In this document: positions 43,345 to 53,895 of the stretch, in pieces
Layout of the letters: each line of letters opens with the position of its first letter
Position numbering within the stretch: position 1 is the stretch's first letter
Origin: Ectobius pallidus
Lineage: Eukaryota > Arthropoda > Insecta > Blattodea > Ectobiidae
DNA length: 64,000 nt
Assembly (NCBI GenBank): GCA_964059195.1
Contig: CAXKWD010000003.1
Location: 196,502,174 to 196,566,173, forward strand
Reading direction: 5' to 3'
Program-made: the position numbers and the translations under genes
Notes under the pieces: model-generated
What the model was told of the DNA's origin: nothing
What the model saw: only the letters and a program-made list of their open reading frames with translations
Database searches by the model: none

Positions 43345-44395
43345 TTAAAGTAACACGACTAAACTTTCTTGAATTTCCACAGTTTGCACCAACTCATTGG
43401 TGATCACCAGGCCCCGGATTCTAATGGCATGTCATCTTTTTATTGATGCTGCAAAGACATTGCCAGCTTGTAGCTAAATCCTATTCTTGGCCTCTAGATC
43501 TTAGAATTACCTTTTTATTGCGTCATTTTTTGTCGTTTTATGCAATTTTATATTTTTAGGGCATTTATTTCAAAGTTAGGTCATTATTTTGCCATTTTCG
43601 TGTCATTTGCTTCCTTATTTAGTCATTTTCATGCATTTACATCCAGTGTATTAACTTTTCTCGTCGCTAGCGGTGCTGCCTTTGAAGTGTTGTTTGTTTA
43701 ATGCAAGAAGGAAAAATTCGGCCTTAATGTGTTGTCATGTCTCAGTCGGAAATGAGAATCAAAGAAACGCCAAAATTTTGTATTATATTACTATTGTTAT
43801 TAGATTGACTTGGCACCTGCTTGGATTTGAGACTGCAAACTACTGTTTACCCTCAATAAATAAGAATATAATCCGGCAGATCTCAAAAGGAAATGCCGAA
43901 TTTTGACTCGCCAGTGCCTCAGTGGTAGTATAACTTTCCGTGAGAAAAGATCATTCACAATATTACAGTTATTTAGAGATTTTACAATTATGTAGAAACT
44001 AGTCTATAACTTTGTGTGAACAATGATATTTTTTTATAAATAAAATATCAGTTTTAGGTAATTTTTTATAATTATTAAGTCATTTTCTTTAAAATTTAGG
44101 GTCATTTTATAGGTAATTTTTCAAACAATTTTAGGTCTACGGAATCCGGGCCCTGGTGATCACAGACGCGGCTCATCATACATATTTACACGACCTTCGT
44201 TAAACTGTCTAACCCACTTCCTCACCATTCCATCACTCATTATTGTTTCCCCATAAACCTACTATAATTGGCGATGAATGTTTGCTGACGTAACATTTTT
44301 CGCATTCAAAAATCGAATCACTGATGTGACTTCACAGTCGGCGGGTCGTTCGATTGTTTTGAACATTTCGAAACGCTCTAAGATTAGGAAAACAC
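43345..44395 (-). pseudogene. Mariner-type transposase N-terminal fragment, split by a MITE
   Basis: On the minus strand from 44,355 it reads FEMFKTIERPADCEVTSVIR then FLNAKNVTSANIHRQL, a stop and shift, VYGETIMSDGMVRKWVRQFN and EGRVNMYDEPR. Beyond the MITE (43,408-44,155) the same frame resumes SVITNELVQTVEIQ. This is the first helix-turn-helix and linker of a mariner/SETMAR-type transposase, in which related sequences read GRPS-VIT-ELVQ at that point. The catalytic domain is missing. Confidence 0.85.
43408..44155. mobile_element. hAT-type MITE, family 1, copy 2 (748 bp), uninterrupted
   Basis: It is the reverse complement of the family at 20,814-27,514 and retains both ends (CAGGCCCCGGATTCTA at left, GGAATCCGGGCCCTG at right). 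GTGATCAC flanks both ends exactly (43,400-43,407 and 44,156-44,163). It contains the uninterrupted form of the BEL target, with GTTGT at 43,731-43,735. A frame at 43,673-43,906 is not conserved in copy 1 and is not called. Confidence 0.94.
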
Positions 44396-44564
44396 AAAGT
44401 GACGATCTCTTACTCCTGCGTCTAGCTTCCTAATGAATGAAGGACTGCAAACGCTGCAGGGGCAAAATATCTAAACGGTACTTTCTTTAGGTACATGTGT
44501 TTTAATAATGCTATTGAAAGATGAATGAAGAAGGAATTGAATAACACGTAGGCTAATGTAAATG

Positions 44565-44803
44565 AAGGGTACAGGGGAAAAACCCCGTCAGTCAGTTTTT
44601 TCAAGGAAACGGAATAATGATGCCATCTAGTGGTTGCTGAAGTATACTTTTCGAATAGTCTATCATCTTTTGTACAAACAAAAGTCTGATTTTGTACAAA
44701 AGATTATAGACTATTCGAAAAGTATACTTCAGGAACCACTAGATGGCATCATCATTTCATTTCCTTGAAAAACTGACTGACGTGGTTTTTCCCCTGTACC
44801 CTT
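44565..44803. repeat. Fold-back element with about 112 bp arms
   Basis: Nearly the whole segment is one inverted repeat: the arm AAGGGTACAGGGGAAAAACC to ATCTTTTGTACAAA is mirrored from 44,692 to 44,803 with only a few mismatches and a loop of roughly 12-15 bases around 44,684. A transcript in either direction would fold into a long hairpin. The gene frame across it (44,422-44,604) is not convincing. Target duplications are unclear. Confidence 0.9.
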
Positions 44804-44869
44804 GAAATGTATCGACCTCCTACGTGATCTCGTAAATAGCGTCATTGCTAGGGATTCAAAGGCCAGAGT

Positions 44870-45040
44870 TCAATACCCTGTACCTCCGGAGATAATTTTA
44901 GTTAAGGTAGTAGCCTCCGGTCACGGAAACCATCATTAACGGCGTGGGTGTCGGCATGCTGACCACATGCCCTCAATCTTGACATGTGCCTATGATAGAT
45001 GACGCAGCAGTCGGATGCTAGGCCAACATTAGTACAGGTA
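44870..45040 (+). repeat. SINE-F fragment, diverged
   Basis: The words 'cattaacggcgtgggtgtcg', 'gcatgctgaccacatgccc' and 'atgacgcagcagtcgg' match 60,908-61,000. The head is degraded, though 'agttcaataccctg' resembles a B box. Confidence 0.7.
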
Positions 45041-45189
45041 AAAACAAGAGCCAACAGAAAATACTATTTCTAATTTAGCATAAAAAATTGTAAGATATGA
45101 ACCTAGATAAGCAAAGCTCGTGTTTAGGGGTATAATAGATTAATATAAATCTATTTATATATCAATGCACAGTTTACTACAAACGAAAA

Positions 45190-45504
45190 TTGCCGAACAC
45201 ATGTAAACTAGCAGGCTCAGCCACAGCATCAGCAATCTGCACAAAGCTGAATAAATATAAAGATCTGGTTAGCAATTACAATTTTACTGTGTTCGCTGTG
45301 GAGACGATGGGACCTTGGTGTACAGATGCGAAGATCCTGGTGTCAGAAATAGGAAGACATCTGGAGGCCCTGACTGGAGATTCACGGTCTACAGATTTCT
45401 TACGGCAGAAGATCAGCCTTGCCATTCAAAGAGGAAACGCTGCTAGCATTTTGGGGACGTTTCCTGAAACACAGGCGCTAGAGGAAATATTCTATATTTG
45501 CTAA
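45190..45504 (+). pseudogene. LINE C-terminal coding fragment
   Basis: The open frame contains KYKDLVSNYNFTVFAVETMG then PWCTDAKILVSEIGRHLEAL, TGDSRSTDFLRQKISLAIQR and GNAASILGTF, ending in a stop. I recognise the pattern 'ETLGPW ... IG ... TG-x-x-RS-x-x-FL-x-Q-x-x-x-A-x-QRGNAA-x-[IV]LGT' as the C-terminus that follows reverse transcriptase in a non-LTR family common in insects and other invertebrates. The frame is intact, but everything upstream is missing, so it is a 5'-truncated copy. The region to about 45,740 is probably its 3' untranslated part. Confidence 0.82.
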
Positions 45505-45740
45505 TTAGTGAGATCTATGTAAGGCTCGTCACTCCAGTCTTCAGTTTATCTGTCATCCTCTTAGGTCCTTCACATCTGCAGAGAACTCCAGGAACTTACG
45601 AACTGCTTTTAGAGCTGCCCGCCGAGCTGCTGCAGCTTCTTTCACTGCTACACGTCTTGTCATGTTTTTAAATGTATATTTTAGTGCTTCTTTGTATTGA
45701 GTGAATTGTATATTATTAAAAGATTATATTTATTTACATT

Positions 45741-47035
45741 AAGATACATTAAAAAAAAAGTACAATGTATGTAAAATAATTTTGCATCATTAACCAGGGG
45801 TTTATATAGAAATTACAAAACACTTGTTTTTTATAGAAATAAATTGGGTTGAAACATTGAAAAACAAAACAAAATTAAAGTTGCCCTATTAATTTATATA
45901 ATAATTTTTTTTATTTTCCTCTTAAAATGTATGAAATTGTAATTTATATATTCTGGGTGCTCAGCAATAAACGAATTATACAATTTCAAACCATAGTTTT
46001 GAACATGTAATTGCCCCTTGGTCGTCTTACATTTTGATTCAGCGAAATGAGTTACCAGAAGGTATGAACTAGTAAACCATAAATTACTGTAGGAATCTCG
46101 GGCATTATTAGATGGTTCATGTCCTTTAGAAGAGCAGGACATAAATATATGTACAATGCCATTGATACATCAATAAATATTGAAACTTTAGTTCAGACAT
46201 GGGCAAACCCCTATCCATTGACACGCAACCCGCAAACTTTTGTCAACTTACACATAGTTCGAAAAGAACGGATAAATGGAGACACAAGAAGACAATAAGT
46301 GCAGTGGTGGTTGCTCATTCTTAGGGAAACACTAATTTCACTTTAAAATGTACACTACAAGAAACAAATAATACAAACCATCTTGTATTTTTAATTATTC
46401 TTTTACGTGTGCAATTATTTCATTATATCGCCTTCCCAATCGGAACTGTGTCGCGACCCGTCACTGCTTGCAAAGAGAGTATGACTCATGCATGGGAATA
46501 ATCCACTACGTACACCGAATGTCCGCAATGCCATCTTGTGTGTTATGCGGGAAGTTCAAGAACCACAAGTGGTTCGCGAACCAGTAAATGCCCATGTATG
46601 CTTTAGTTTGTAGAAGTCTTTAGTATACAAGTTATTCATATTCAGCATATTCAATTTTATTCACCTTTAGAATACAGGATTCATGGCTTCGTCAAACAAA
46701 ACGTACGAACTGTAACAAATGGTACAATAATCCATTGATAACAACCACCCCCTTTTCTTTTGCTAATGGATGACAGTTTAGGAACAAATAAACACTTTTC
46801 TCTCTTTGTCAAGCTTCTGTTTGAAGCTTCGTGAATGAGTTAGAATGAGGGAATCTCGAGTTTGTAGATCTTCATTTGTTCTCGTCGGCGCTATTCACTA
46901 CTTAATGGCGTCATCCTCACTCGTCCAGACATATCTCGCAAACCGCGAGACTCGTTTTTACAGGTTTGTTTTACGTCAGTAACAGAAGAACTATGCTGCC
47001 AACAGCGTTGAACTTCTCCTCTTTCCTTTGTTCTC
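45741..47035. other. Stretch with no recognisable feature
   Basis: No open frame beyond about 80 codons with recognisable content and no family match was found. Confidence 0.4.
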
Positions 47036-47109
47036 AGTTTGTTCTTTGGGGATCGAACAAGTTTATTTCTAATTTATAGCGCTGTGCAGCAATTAACTGC
47101 GCCACGGAA

Positions 47110-47115
<6 letters not shown>

Positions 47116-47176
<61 letters not shown>
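47116..47176. repeat. (AAT)n microsatellite
   Basis: About 19 AAT units. The poly-isoleucine open frame at 47,039-47,224 is a translation of it. Confidence 0.95.
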
Positions 47177-47177
<1 letters not shown>

Positions 47178-47295
47178 GAATTATAATAACGAATTTTAGT
47201 AAAATAATTATAGCAAAGCGATAACATCCTACTTCTTGAAATGACGTTTGTATTAAGTGCCAGTATGGTACTTTATAAGATTATGTGGAGGACTG

Positions 47296-47340
47296 TAAAA
47301 TGTCCGTCCGTCCGTCAGTCCGTCTGTCCGTCCGTCCATG
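47296..47340. repeat. (CCGT)n microsatellite
   Basis: CCGT and close variants repeat about 10 times. The sequence after it ('gcgcgataactcaaatgtcg' and 'gattttcatgaaacttggta') reads like an interspersed repeat common in invertebrates, but a second copy is not present here. Confidence 0.85.
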
Positions 47341-47654
47341 TGTCTTTACGCGCGATAACTCAAATGTCGCTTTATCGGATTTTCATGAAACTTGGTATAC
47401 GCATTTATAACGTCCATGGGAAGATGCCTATTGTTATTGTACCAAATCGGTTGACCGATACTGAAGTAATGCCCAATTTAGTGCCTATTTTATGGTAATA
47501 TTTATCAAATGTAAATCAGTTCTCATGGCAACATGTTTTACAGTGTTCATATACGGCTTTGGAAGTTGCAATACAATTAACTTTGACCAATAACACTACC
47601 CTCATAGTCCTTCACATATGCTTATCAAACTAGAGACTAGACCTTATTAATAAC

Positions 47655-47745
47655 TTGTCCCGACTAAGAATCGAACCCAGGCCCGCTGCGTGAGAGGAGT
47701 GAACTCACCCCGGAGTCCACACCGGTGAACTATAATTATACCATT
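47655..47745 (-). repeat. SINE-C head fragment
   Basis: It matches the right end of 42,708-43,090 ('cgctgcgtgagag') and, on the minus strand, has the B box GGGTTCGATTCTT. The body of the SINE is missing. Confidence 0.65.
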
Positions 47746-48041
47746 GTAATAGAAATTAACCTTAAATATGAAAAAACTGCGAAGCCCAAATTTAACTATC
47801 CTGAATTACACCTATTGTCGTATTGACCATCAATCCCAGTAGAACCAAAAACTCAAATAGCCTTCCTACATGGCCAAGCCTACCCTGAGTGCATATCCCA
47901 CACACAATAAATTTTTATTTTCAGTAATTCATATAATAAAGCCATTTTATTCATAGGCGCCGACTTTGGGGAGGAAGGTACTTTATGCCCCCTCTCAACA
48001 TATAACTTTGTATCATGTAAGACCTATGTATAACTAATAAG

Positions 48042-48525
48042 TAGGGGCCAGATTTTTAGGTTTTTAAAAACACTGTTTTAGGTTTTCCATTAGGTGAAAT
48101 AGTTTTTTTTAGGTTTTTTTATCCAAAATATCGTTTTCGGGTAGAATAATTGGTTTAATGAATTTGAATGTGCTACATAGGATTCAATACATCATTAATA
48201 CGTCTTCTTAAAACACAGTGTGACCACTCAGTGTGAATAACAAGACAGTACTAAAGGCAAACAAACGCTTTAAAACACAGAATTCTATACCCTTGTTCAT
48301 ACACGGCAACAATGGTCGTTCGTACGAATATTTTAAAAGGAATACGCCGGTACACTACACTTCCTCTCTTGATACTGTCCATCCTAGACGACAATGGGTT
48401 GAACGAAACGCTGGAGGTATTAATTTCAACCCGACAAAAATTATTGTCTCTCCGCAAAATATCGATTCCTCAACTGACAACCAAAAAAGACAAAAAAAAG
48501 TAGCCTAAATTAGATATTTTAGCAT
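48042..48525. mobile_element. hAT-type MITE, family 3, truncated copy
   Basis: It begins TAGGGGCCAGATTTTTAGG and follows the reverse complement of 28,871-29,731 through most of its length, with an internal gap near 48,195. Similarity ends near 'cctaaattagatattttag', so the last 175 or so bases and the second terminus are gone. The small frames inside are not conserved in copy 1. Confidence 0.85.
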
Positions 48526-49015
48526 TAATAAACTTCATTTTGCCACTAGTGATAATTGTAATTCTAAAAGTATGTATAAATTTCAACCTTGTGCACTAGT
48601 AATAATATAAGGAATAATTTAACGTTGATAAGGAATCAATAAAAGCGTTAAGTATATTGTCTAAATTACAATGTATTGAGAAAAATATAAAAAGAGCTAG
48701 TAAATAGGCCTACTAATGAACAAAATGTACACAAATCTAGAATAAAAACTGCAAGATAGTCAGTATGTAATCTTAAACTAGGTATCTATTGAAGTAATAT
48801 CATATTTTTAAGGAGGAAGAATATGTTCACATATACGCTTAAATAGAGAATGTTCTTATACAAGCATAAGAAACCTAAAAAACAATCATAGAAGATACGT
48901 CAAGAATTTTTAAAAACATATGTACAAATTGTAGAGCAAAATTTGCTGATTAATCTTCTATATTGTAGTCACTTTCAAGAACAGTTGAGTACATCAGAGT
49001 TAGGTTAAAACTTTG
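48526..49015. other. Stretch with no recognisable feature
   Basis: AT-rich sequence, probably including the 3' part of the LINE fragment that follows on the minus strand. Confidence 0.35.
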
Positions 49016-49019
49016 CTCT

Positions 49020-49460
49020 CACAACTTAGTTATCGTAGTTTGTAAAATACATGTAGATTTTATAAAACTGGTGCAGTATGGTGTAGTTGTATTGATTCCT
49101 TTTCAATCTATTATTCCATTCTATAAAGTTTTTTCTAGGATATGCATTTCGAAGCCCTTTGCTTCTGATTTTTTGTTTACCGAGAATTACCATACAATCA
49201 TTTGCATACATTATCACATGGGAACCACTCAGATGTTGGGGTAGGTCATTCATATAAACCGTAAATAATTAAGGGCCGATATAATAGAGCCCTGAGGAAC
49301 TCCGCTGGAGACTATACTTGGTTCCGAATACAATTTCCTTTCCTTGTGTTTAATTTCAACCATCTGGGATCTGTTAGAAATATATGACCTCACCCATTGC
49401 AGTACTGGAACTGTGTACGTATACGACATTGTGTGAGTTCTTGTTTTGGCTTATTACGAT
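49020..49460 (-). pseudogene. LINE reverse transcriptase catalytic-region fragment
   Basis: On the minus strand the sequence reads PSIVSSGVPQGSI, a degraded stretch, then MNDLPQHLSGSHVIMYANDC. 'S-G-V-P-Q-G-S' and 'NDLP ... YADD' are the fingers and catalytic-palm motifs of jockey/CR1-type reverse transcriptases; here the catalytic box is YAND, so one of the two aspartates is lost. A frameshift lies near 49,255. Confidence 0.83.
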
Positions 49461-49649
49461 ATTCATTTGTTCAACATTTATAATACGGGTCCAGTTTTTC
49501 ATGTATGCTTTTTAAACGGATTCACATGGGGTTCTAAAATACTAGGCCTATGTGATGACCAGAAGTAGGCCCTACTGTCGTTTTATCCTACCTTCTCAAT
49601 AATAATCTGTTCAGTATTCTCCGCTCTGAATCCTTCAGCATTTCAACTT

Positions 49650-50007
49650 CTCTCTCTCGAATCCTATGCCCCCATGTTGGGTCGAAGGCCCTCCAAGAGG
49701 AGTTATCTGTTTACCTATGTGCATTTTGTTACGCTTATTTTCCTAGAGAGGGCAGAGGGACAGGTGGTAAGCCCATCGCCCCTTAACCCCCTCCGGAAAC
49801 TAAGGTATCTCTTGAACGTGAAAGGGCCGATAAATTTTGTTAAGAGGCTCTAATTTAGGCTTGGAGTTCTGTTACGTGCCGTAAATCTACGACACGGGCC
49901 CCCAGCTTAAAGTCCCTCCCGAAGGACTCCGTGCCCAGGATTTTTACGTCCTGAAAAACCCATCAACTGCAACCAGGTTTGATCCCGCGATTTTCGGATC
50001 TAGAGGC
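49650..50007 (-). repeat. 5'-truncated SINE-A copy with 11 bp target duplication
   Basis: It aligns with 13,575-13,942 but stops within the tRNA-like head, before the A box. CATTTCAACTT flanks it exactly (49,639-49,649 and 50,008-50,018), so the truncation occurred at insertion. Confidence 0.88.
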
Positions 50008-50265
50008 CATTTCAACTTATCCTACTTAAAAGTTTTTCGCAAAGGATTACGTATCATAATTTCATTAAAAACTGCTTCAACTTAGCCCAAAATGTAACCC
50101 TTTAAGTTTAAAAGAATGACATTCCAAAACAGCTTTCATTTTTAAAAATACATAGTTTTGAAGAAGTAAAAGAAAGTATTTAAGTATGAAATTTAAAAAT
50201 AGCAACTAAGTGCTTGGCATTTGTCACTTCTGTTGCAATCCACTATATAAGATTACTTTTGTATA

Positions 50266-50562
50266 GAAAGTAAAGTGATCCCTATACAGGCCATGGAGCC
50301 CCAAACAGTTCCAGGAGGTTGAGGCTCCCAGAATTTTGGACACGTGAAGGTGGTAAGGTCGTACGCCTTACGCACTGGCCGCCTTTACCCCCCGGACTGC
50401 TCCTGGTGCTCTTCTCTGTTAGAGGCTGAGTCGACCCCAGTGCCATAATGCCAACAGAAGGATTAGGCCAATTGAAAAATTCCAACGACCTCAACAAGAA
50501 TCGAACCCGCGACCTTCCGGTTTGTAGCGCAGCGCCTCAACCACTACGCTACGGCGTACCCC
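50266..50562 (-). repeat. tRNA-derived SINE, family B, full-length copy
   Basis: ACTTTTGTATA flanks it (50,255-50,265 and 50,563-50,573). The minus strand carries TAGCGTAGTGG as A box and GGTTCGATTC as B box. The body has the same order of words as 31,220-31,522. Confidence 0.92.
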
Positions 50563-50573
50563 ACTTTTGTATA

Positions 50574-51940
50574 TACTTGACAAAAATGGTAGATTTTCAG
50601 CAGAATCCACGACATCAGTGAAATCTCATTCCTTCATGAGGAAGGTGGGTGTAGTATTCACATGCAGCCCTGCTACCTACATTAAGTTACACTATTTTTG
50701 TCATTATTAACTAATTTTGAATAAAAAAAAAAGAATTACGAATCAAAAGACGGTGGGGGAAGAGTAAAAGAAAGAATAATATTGGAATGTTAATTCTTTC
50801 ACACTGGCTGTGTGTAGGCTAAGATTGAAAGGTAGAGTGAGACTGAAAACTCCCATGCCATACATACATTCCATTTTACGGGATATATTGTTGGATGAAA
50901 TTCAGGTAACGGGAGAACCTGAAAATGATCGCGCATTCGTCCACAGACGCCGTCCTGGTCCAAAGCAGCTGCGAAATCATAATTAATTCAAAATAAAACT
51001 TGTCACATTGCACGCTTTATTCAACCCTGTCTTCACTACCGCAATTGAGTAGTCGGAAAGAAAGTTACGTAGGAACATAACCTTCCCCTGATGCCAGGAT
51101 TAACCTCACATAAAAAGCAAACTACGGCTTCTAGGATAATGTTGCTCGCTCGCCATGTTTACGAGCCAATTAGAACACGGCTCACTCTCTCAGTGAACCA
51201 CATGTTGACTGAAGTTATTTGCAAATCTGGTGTCTGTGAGGATACCATTGCTTCATACGAACTGAACACGTGTGTAGAGTGGTAGTTTACTTCTCATCAG
51301 GAATAACAAAATAATGCAATGCCTATTTGTTTCTTAATGTGTTCTTTAATGATCTTTGAATAAGATGATGGATACCAAGTGAAGATTCTATAGACAAAAT
51401 ACATACTTTTTCAAAAAGTTTATATAAAATTAACCAAACAATTTATTATTTTCCTGCACAAAATAATCAAGATTTCTAAAAATATATGCCAGAGTTTTGT
51501 TAATATATCTTCTCATAACTATGGGTTACCTAAAGAGAAAAAGAGTACAATGTAATACAGAAACCAACTGAACATTATAAGAAGTAGCAAGGAAATTTAA
51601 TAATTAAATAGCGTAAAATATGAAAAATGTAACAATAGCATAAATATGTTTCCTGTATTATACGATTACTCGTTAGCAAAGGATCCTAGGAAAGTTTTCA
51701 AAATAACTTATATTAGATGGAGGGATTCATTTACCTCTTGAAAGTGTTTTTCACAAATCTTTACGCTGTACTTCTGGTCGCTACCAAAGTTTCTTATGAT
51801 GACAATAAAAAAATACTAACAGCATTTACAGTGTTCAGAAAAGCTATAAATATGAGTAAACATGGTAGTTATTAACTGGAGTAAAATAAAAAAAACTTAT
51901 ATTTATCTTTAAAAATTGTGGTTATATTCAATATTCCTTC
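50574..51940. other. Stretch with one short shared repeat and nothing else recognised
   Basis: The segment 50,797-50,872 is the inverted partner of 41,404-41,482. Otherwise no coding frame (longest 64 codons at 51,091-51,285) or family match was found. Confidence 0.4.
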
Positions 51941-51947
51941 TTTCTTT

Positions 51948-52320
51948 ACCTTAGTTTACCTCTCCCTTTTAAGGACATTTAAGTGACCCACGCCGCTCGG
52001 GCCTTTCAGATCCGCGACCTGTCGGGAGATCGATTATCTATGGATCACATATATATTTTTTGACCAGACAAGGACATGGAGGGCCTGCCTGGATGGGTGA
52101 TCAGCCCAATGCCGGGCCCACCTCCGAGACAACACGAACACATAGGACGAAACAAACTCTCCGTACACACACACATTCACTCTGAATAAGGCGAGGATGA
52201 GACAGTGATGATGAGAATGATAGGCAGATGATATTCGTGGACCACTACGGCATAAAGTTATTCGGCAATTGTCTCACAGATGAAAAAAAAAAACCCCCCG
52301 GAGAACCCCACCTAGTTATT
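51948..52320 (-). repeat. SINE-C copy 2, head missing
   Basis: It aligns with 42,708-43,060 ('tatggatcacata', 'gaccagacaaggacatgga', 'cctccgagacaacacgaa'). It stops at 'cccacctagttat', before the B box. Confidence 0.78.
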
Positions 52321-53165
52321 TAAAACAGAACGGCATTATTGAGAATGGTATATATTATTCACTTCACTTCAATCTATTCCAGACTTAAGGAATGTTTCTC
52401 CCTTCAATAAAACAAAGCAATGTGAAAAGTAAATTATATGTGGAGGTACAAGATAGTACAATAATTAGGTTTTTGTTCATGTAATCATTGAACATCAATC
52501 ATGTTGCTTCCAAATAGACAAATCTGCTTCATTTCTTCGTGGTGTGATTGTGAGCTGCTATTTAAATCATTTGGGCTGTTACTCATGGATTTGTGAAATA
52601 GAGGAGCAGGCCAGAATAGGCGGAAACTATTGTAACTTTGTTGGTTTGTTGTTTATTGGAGTCGCAAATAGAGTAGAGTAGGATTACCTCCACAACGTCT
52701 CTGGGTTTTTACGTATATACCTTAGGAGCGAGTCTCACCGCTCGTAGAGTTCCTGGCTAGGGGAGGTAGCTGCACCCTGATTGGATCAGCTCTCCTATCC
52801 CACTCCACGTGTTGTCTGTCTCTCTCGCAGCGGCATTACCCCTCCACTCAACTATTATAGTATTTTCTGCGACTGGCGACACGCTGCATGAGGTTCACTC
52901 TCTGCCTAGCGGTAGCTTACTGATCTTACGCGCACCGAATTCGCGCATCTTGGTAACGAGACGTAACGAGAAGCTCGCTGGCTGGGTTTGTCTTCAAGGC
53001 CAGAGACTTTGTGGGAATAATCCAACTCTAAAGCTTAAGTTCACGCCGATGCAGTACATATCAGATCCCATGAAGATACTTAAAACCCAGATACAATTTC
53101 GATAGTTTGATACTATTTTTTTCTTTTAGATCTATGCTATTCATACTCGCATGCACGTTAAAACA
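52321..53165. other. Stretch with no firm feature
   Basis: A 98-codon plus frame (52,809-53,105) lies in a locally GC-richer segment but has no domain I recognise. It could be upstream sequence of the LINE that follows. Confidence 0.35.
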
Positions 53166-53189
53166 TATACAATTCTTTTCGATAACAGG

Positions 53190-53895
53190 ATTTTTGAACT
53201 ATGCTAATTATATGTGCAACCAATTATCACTGGAATATAGAAAGTGGGGATTGAAAATAAATCCAAAGAAAACACAATATTTTACTAGTGATAGAGATGA
53301 GTTCTACATTGACGGAAAGAAAATTCAGAAAGTGGATGACTTCCGTTACCTCGGTTCAATATTAGAAAAGAATGGAACTTCAAACAAAGAAATATCAAAA
53401 AGGATCAGTGATGGAAAGAAGGTAATAGGTATGCTAAACTCGGTCTTATGGAGTCGAAATATCATCAACAAGACTAAGAAATGAATATATAATTCCATAC
53501 TGCAAAGCATTATGTTATACGGAGCAGAAACATGGACTATGAATAGGAGACACGTGGAAAGATTAACAGCAGTAGAGATGGATTTTTGGAGAAGGTCGGC
53601 TAGGAAATCTCGGAGAGAAAGGATACGGAATACTACGATTCGACAAATTATGGAAATTGAACGAACGAGCAAAAGAGACTGACGTGGTACGGACATGTAA
53701 GAAGAATGGAAAATGACCGGATCCCAAAGATGGTTCAAGAATGGGAAGCAGAGGGTCGACGAAGAAGGGGACGACCACTGACCTCATGGAAAGACAACGT
53801 TTACTGCTCAATGGAGACGTTTGGACTAACACCAGAAGACGCAGATAACCGGAATAGATGGAGAAGGAGAATTGATAGACGAAATTGATTGTATG
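53190..53895 (+). pseudogene. LINE reverse transcriptase C-terminal remnant
   Basis: The first frame reads YRKWGLKINPKKTQYFTS then VDDFRYLGSILEKNGTSNKE and GMLNSVLWSRNIINKTKK, the thumb region of an endonuclease/reverse-transcriptase LINE. After a shift at about 53,484 comes MLYGAETWTMNRRHVERL. Another shift is followed by MENDRIPKMVQEWEAEGRRR, GRPLTSWKDN, and a stop at 53,886. The 'YGAETW' and 'GRP-x-x-x-W-x-D' signatures fix the family type. It is the same broad class as the remnant at 15,430-17,345 but a different lineage. Catalytic YADD part missing. Confidence 0.9.

Noticed and set aside
47039..47224. Open frame rich in isoleucine
   Set aside because: It is the AAT microsatellite read as poly-isoleucine.
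52809..53105. 98-codon frame upstream of a LINE remnant
   Set aside because: No similarity to a LINE ORF1 or any other domain; kept only as part of the unannotated interval.
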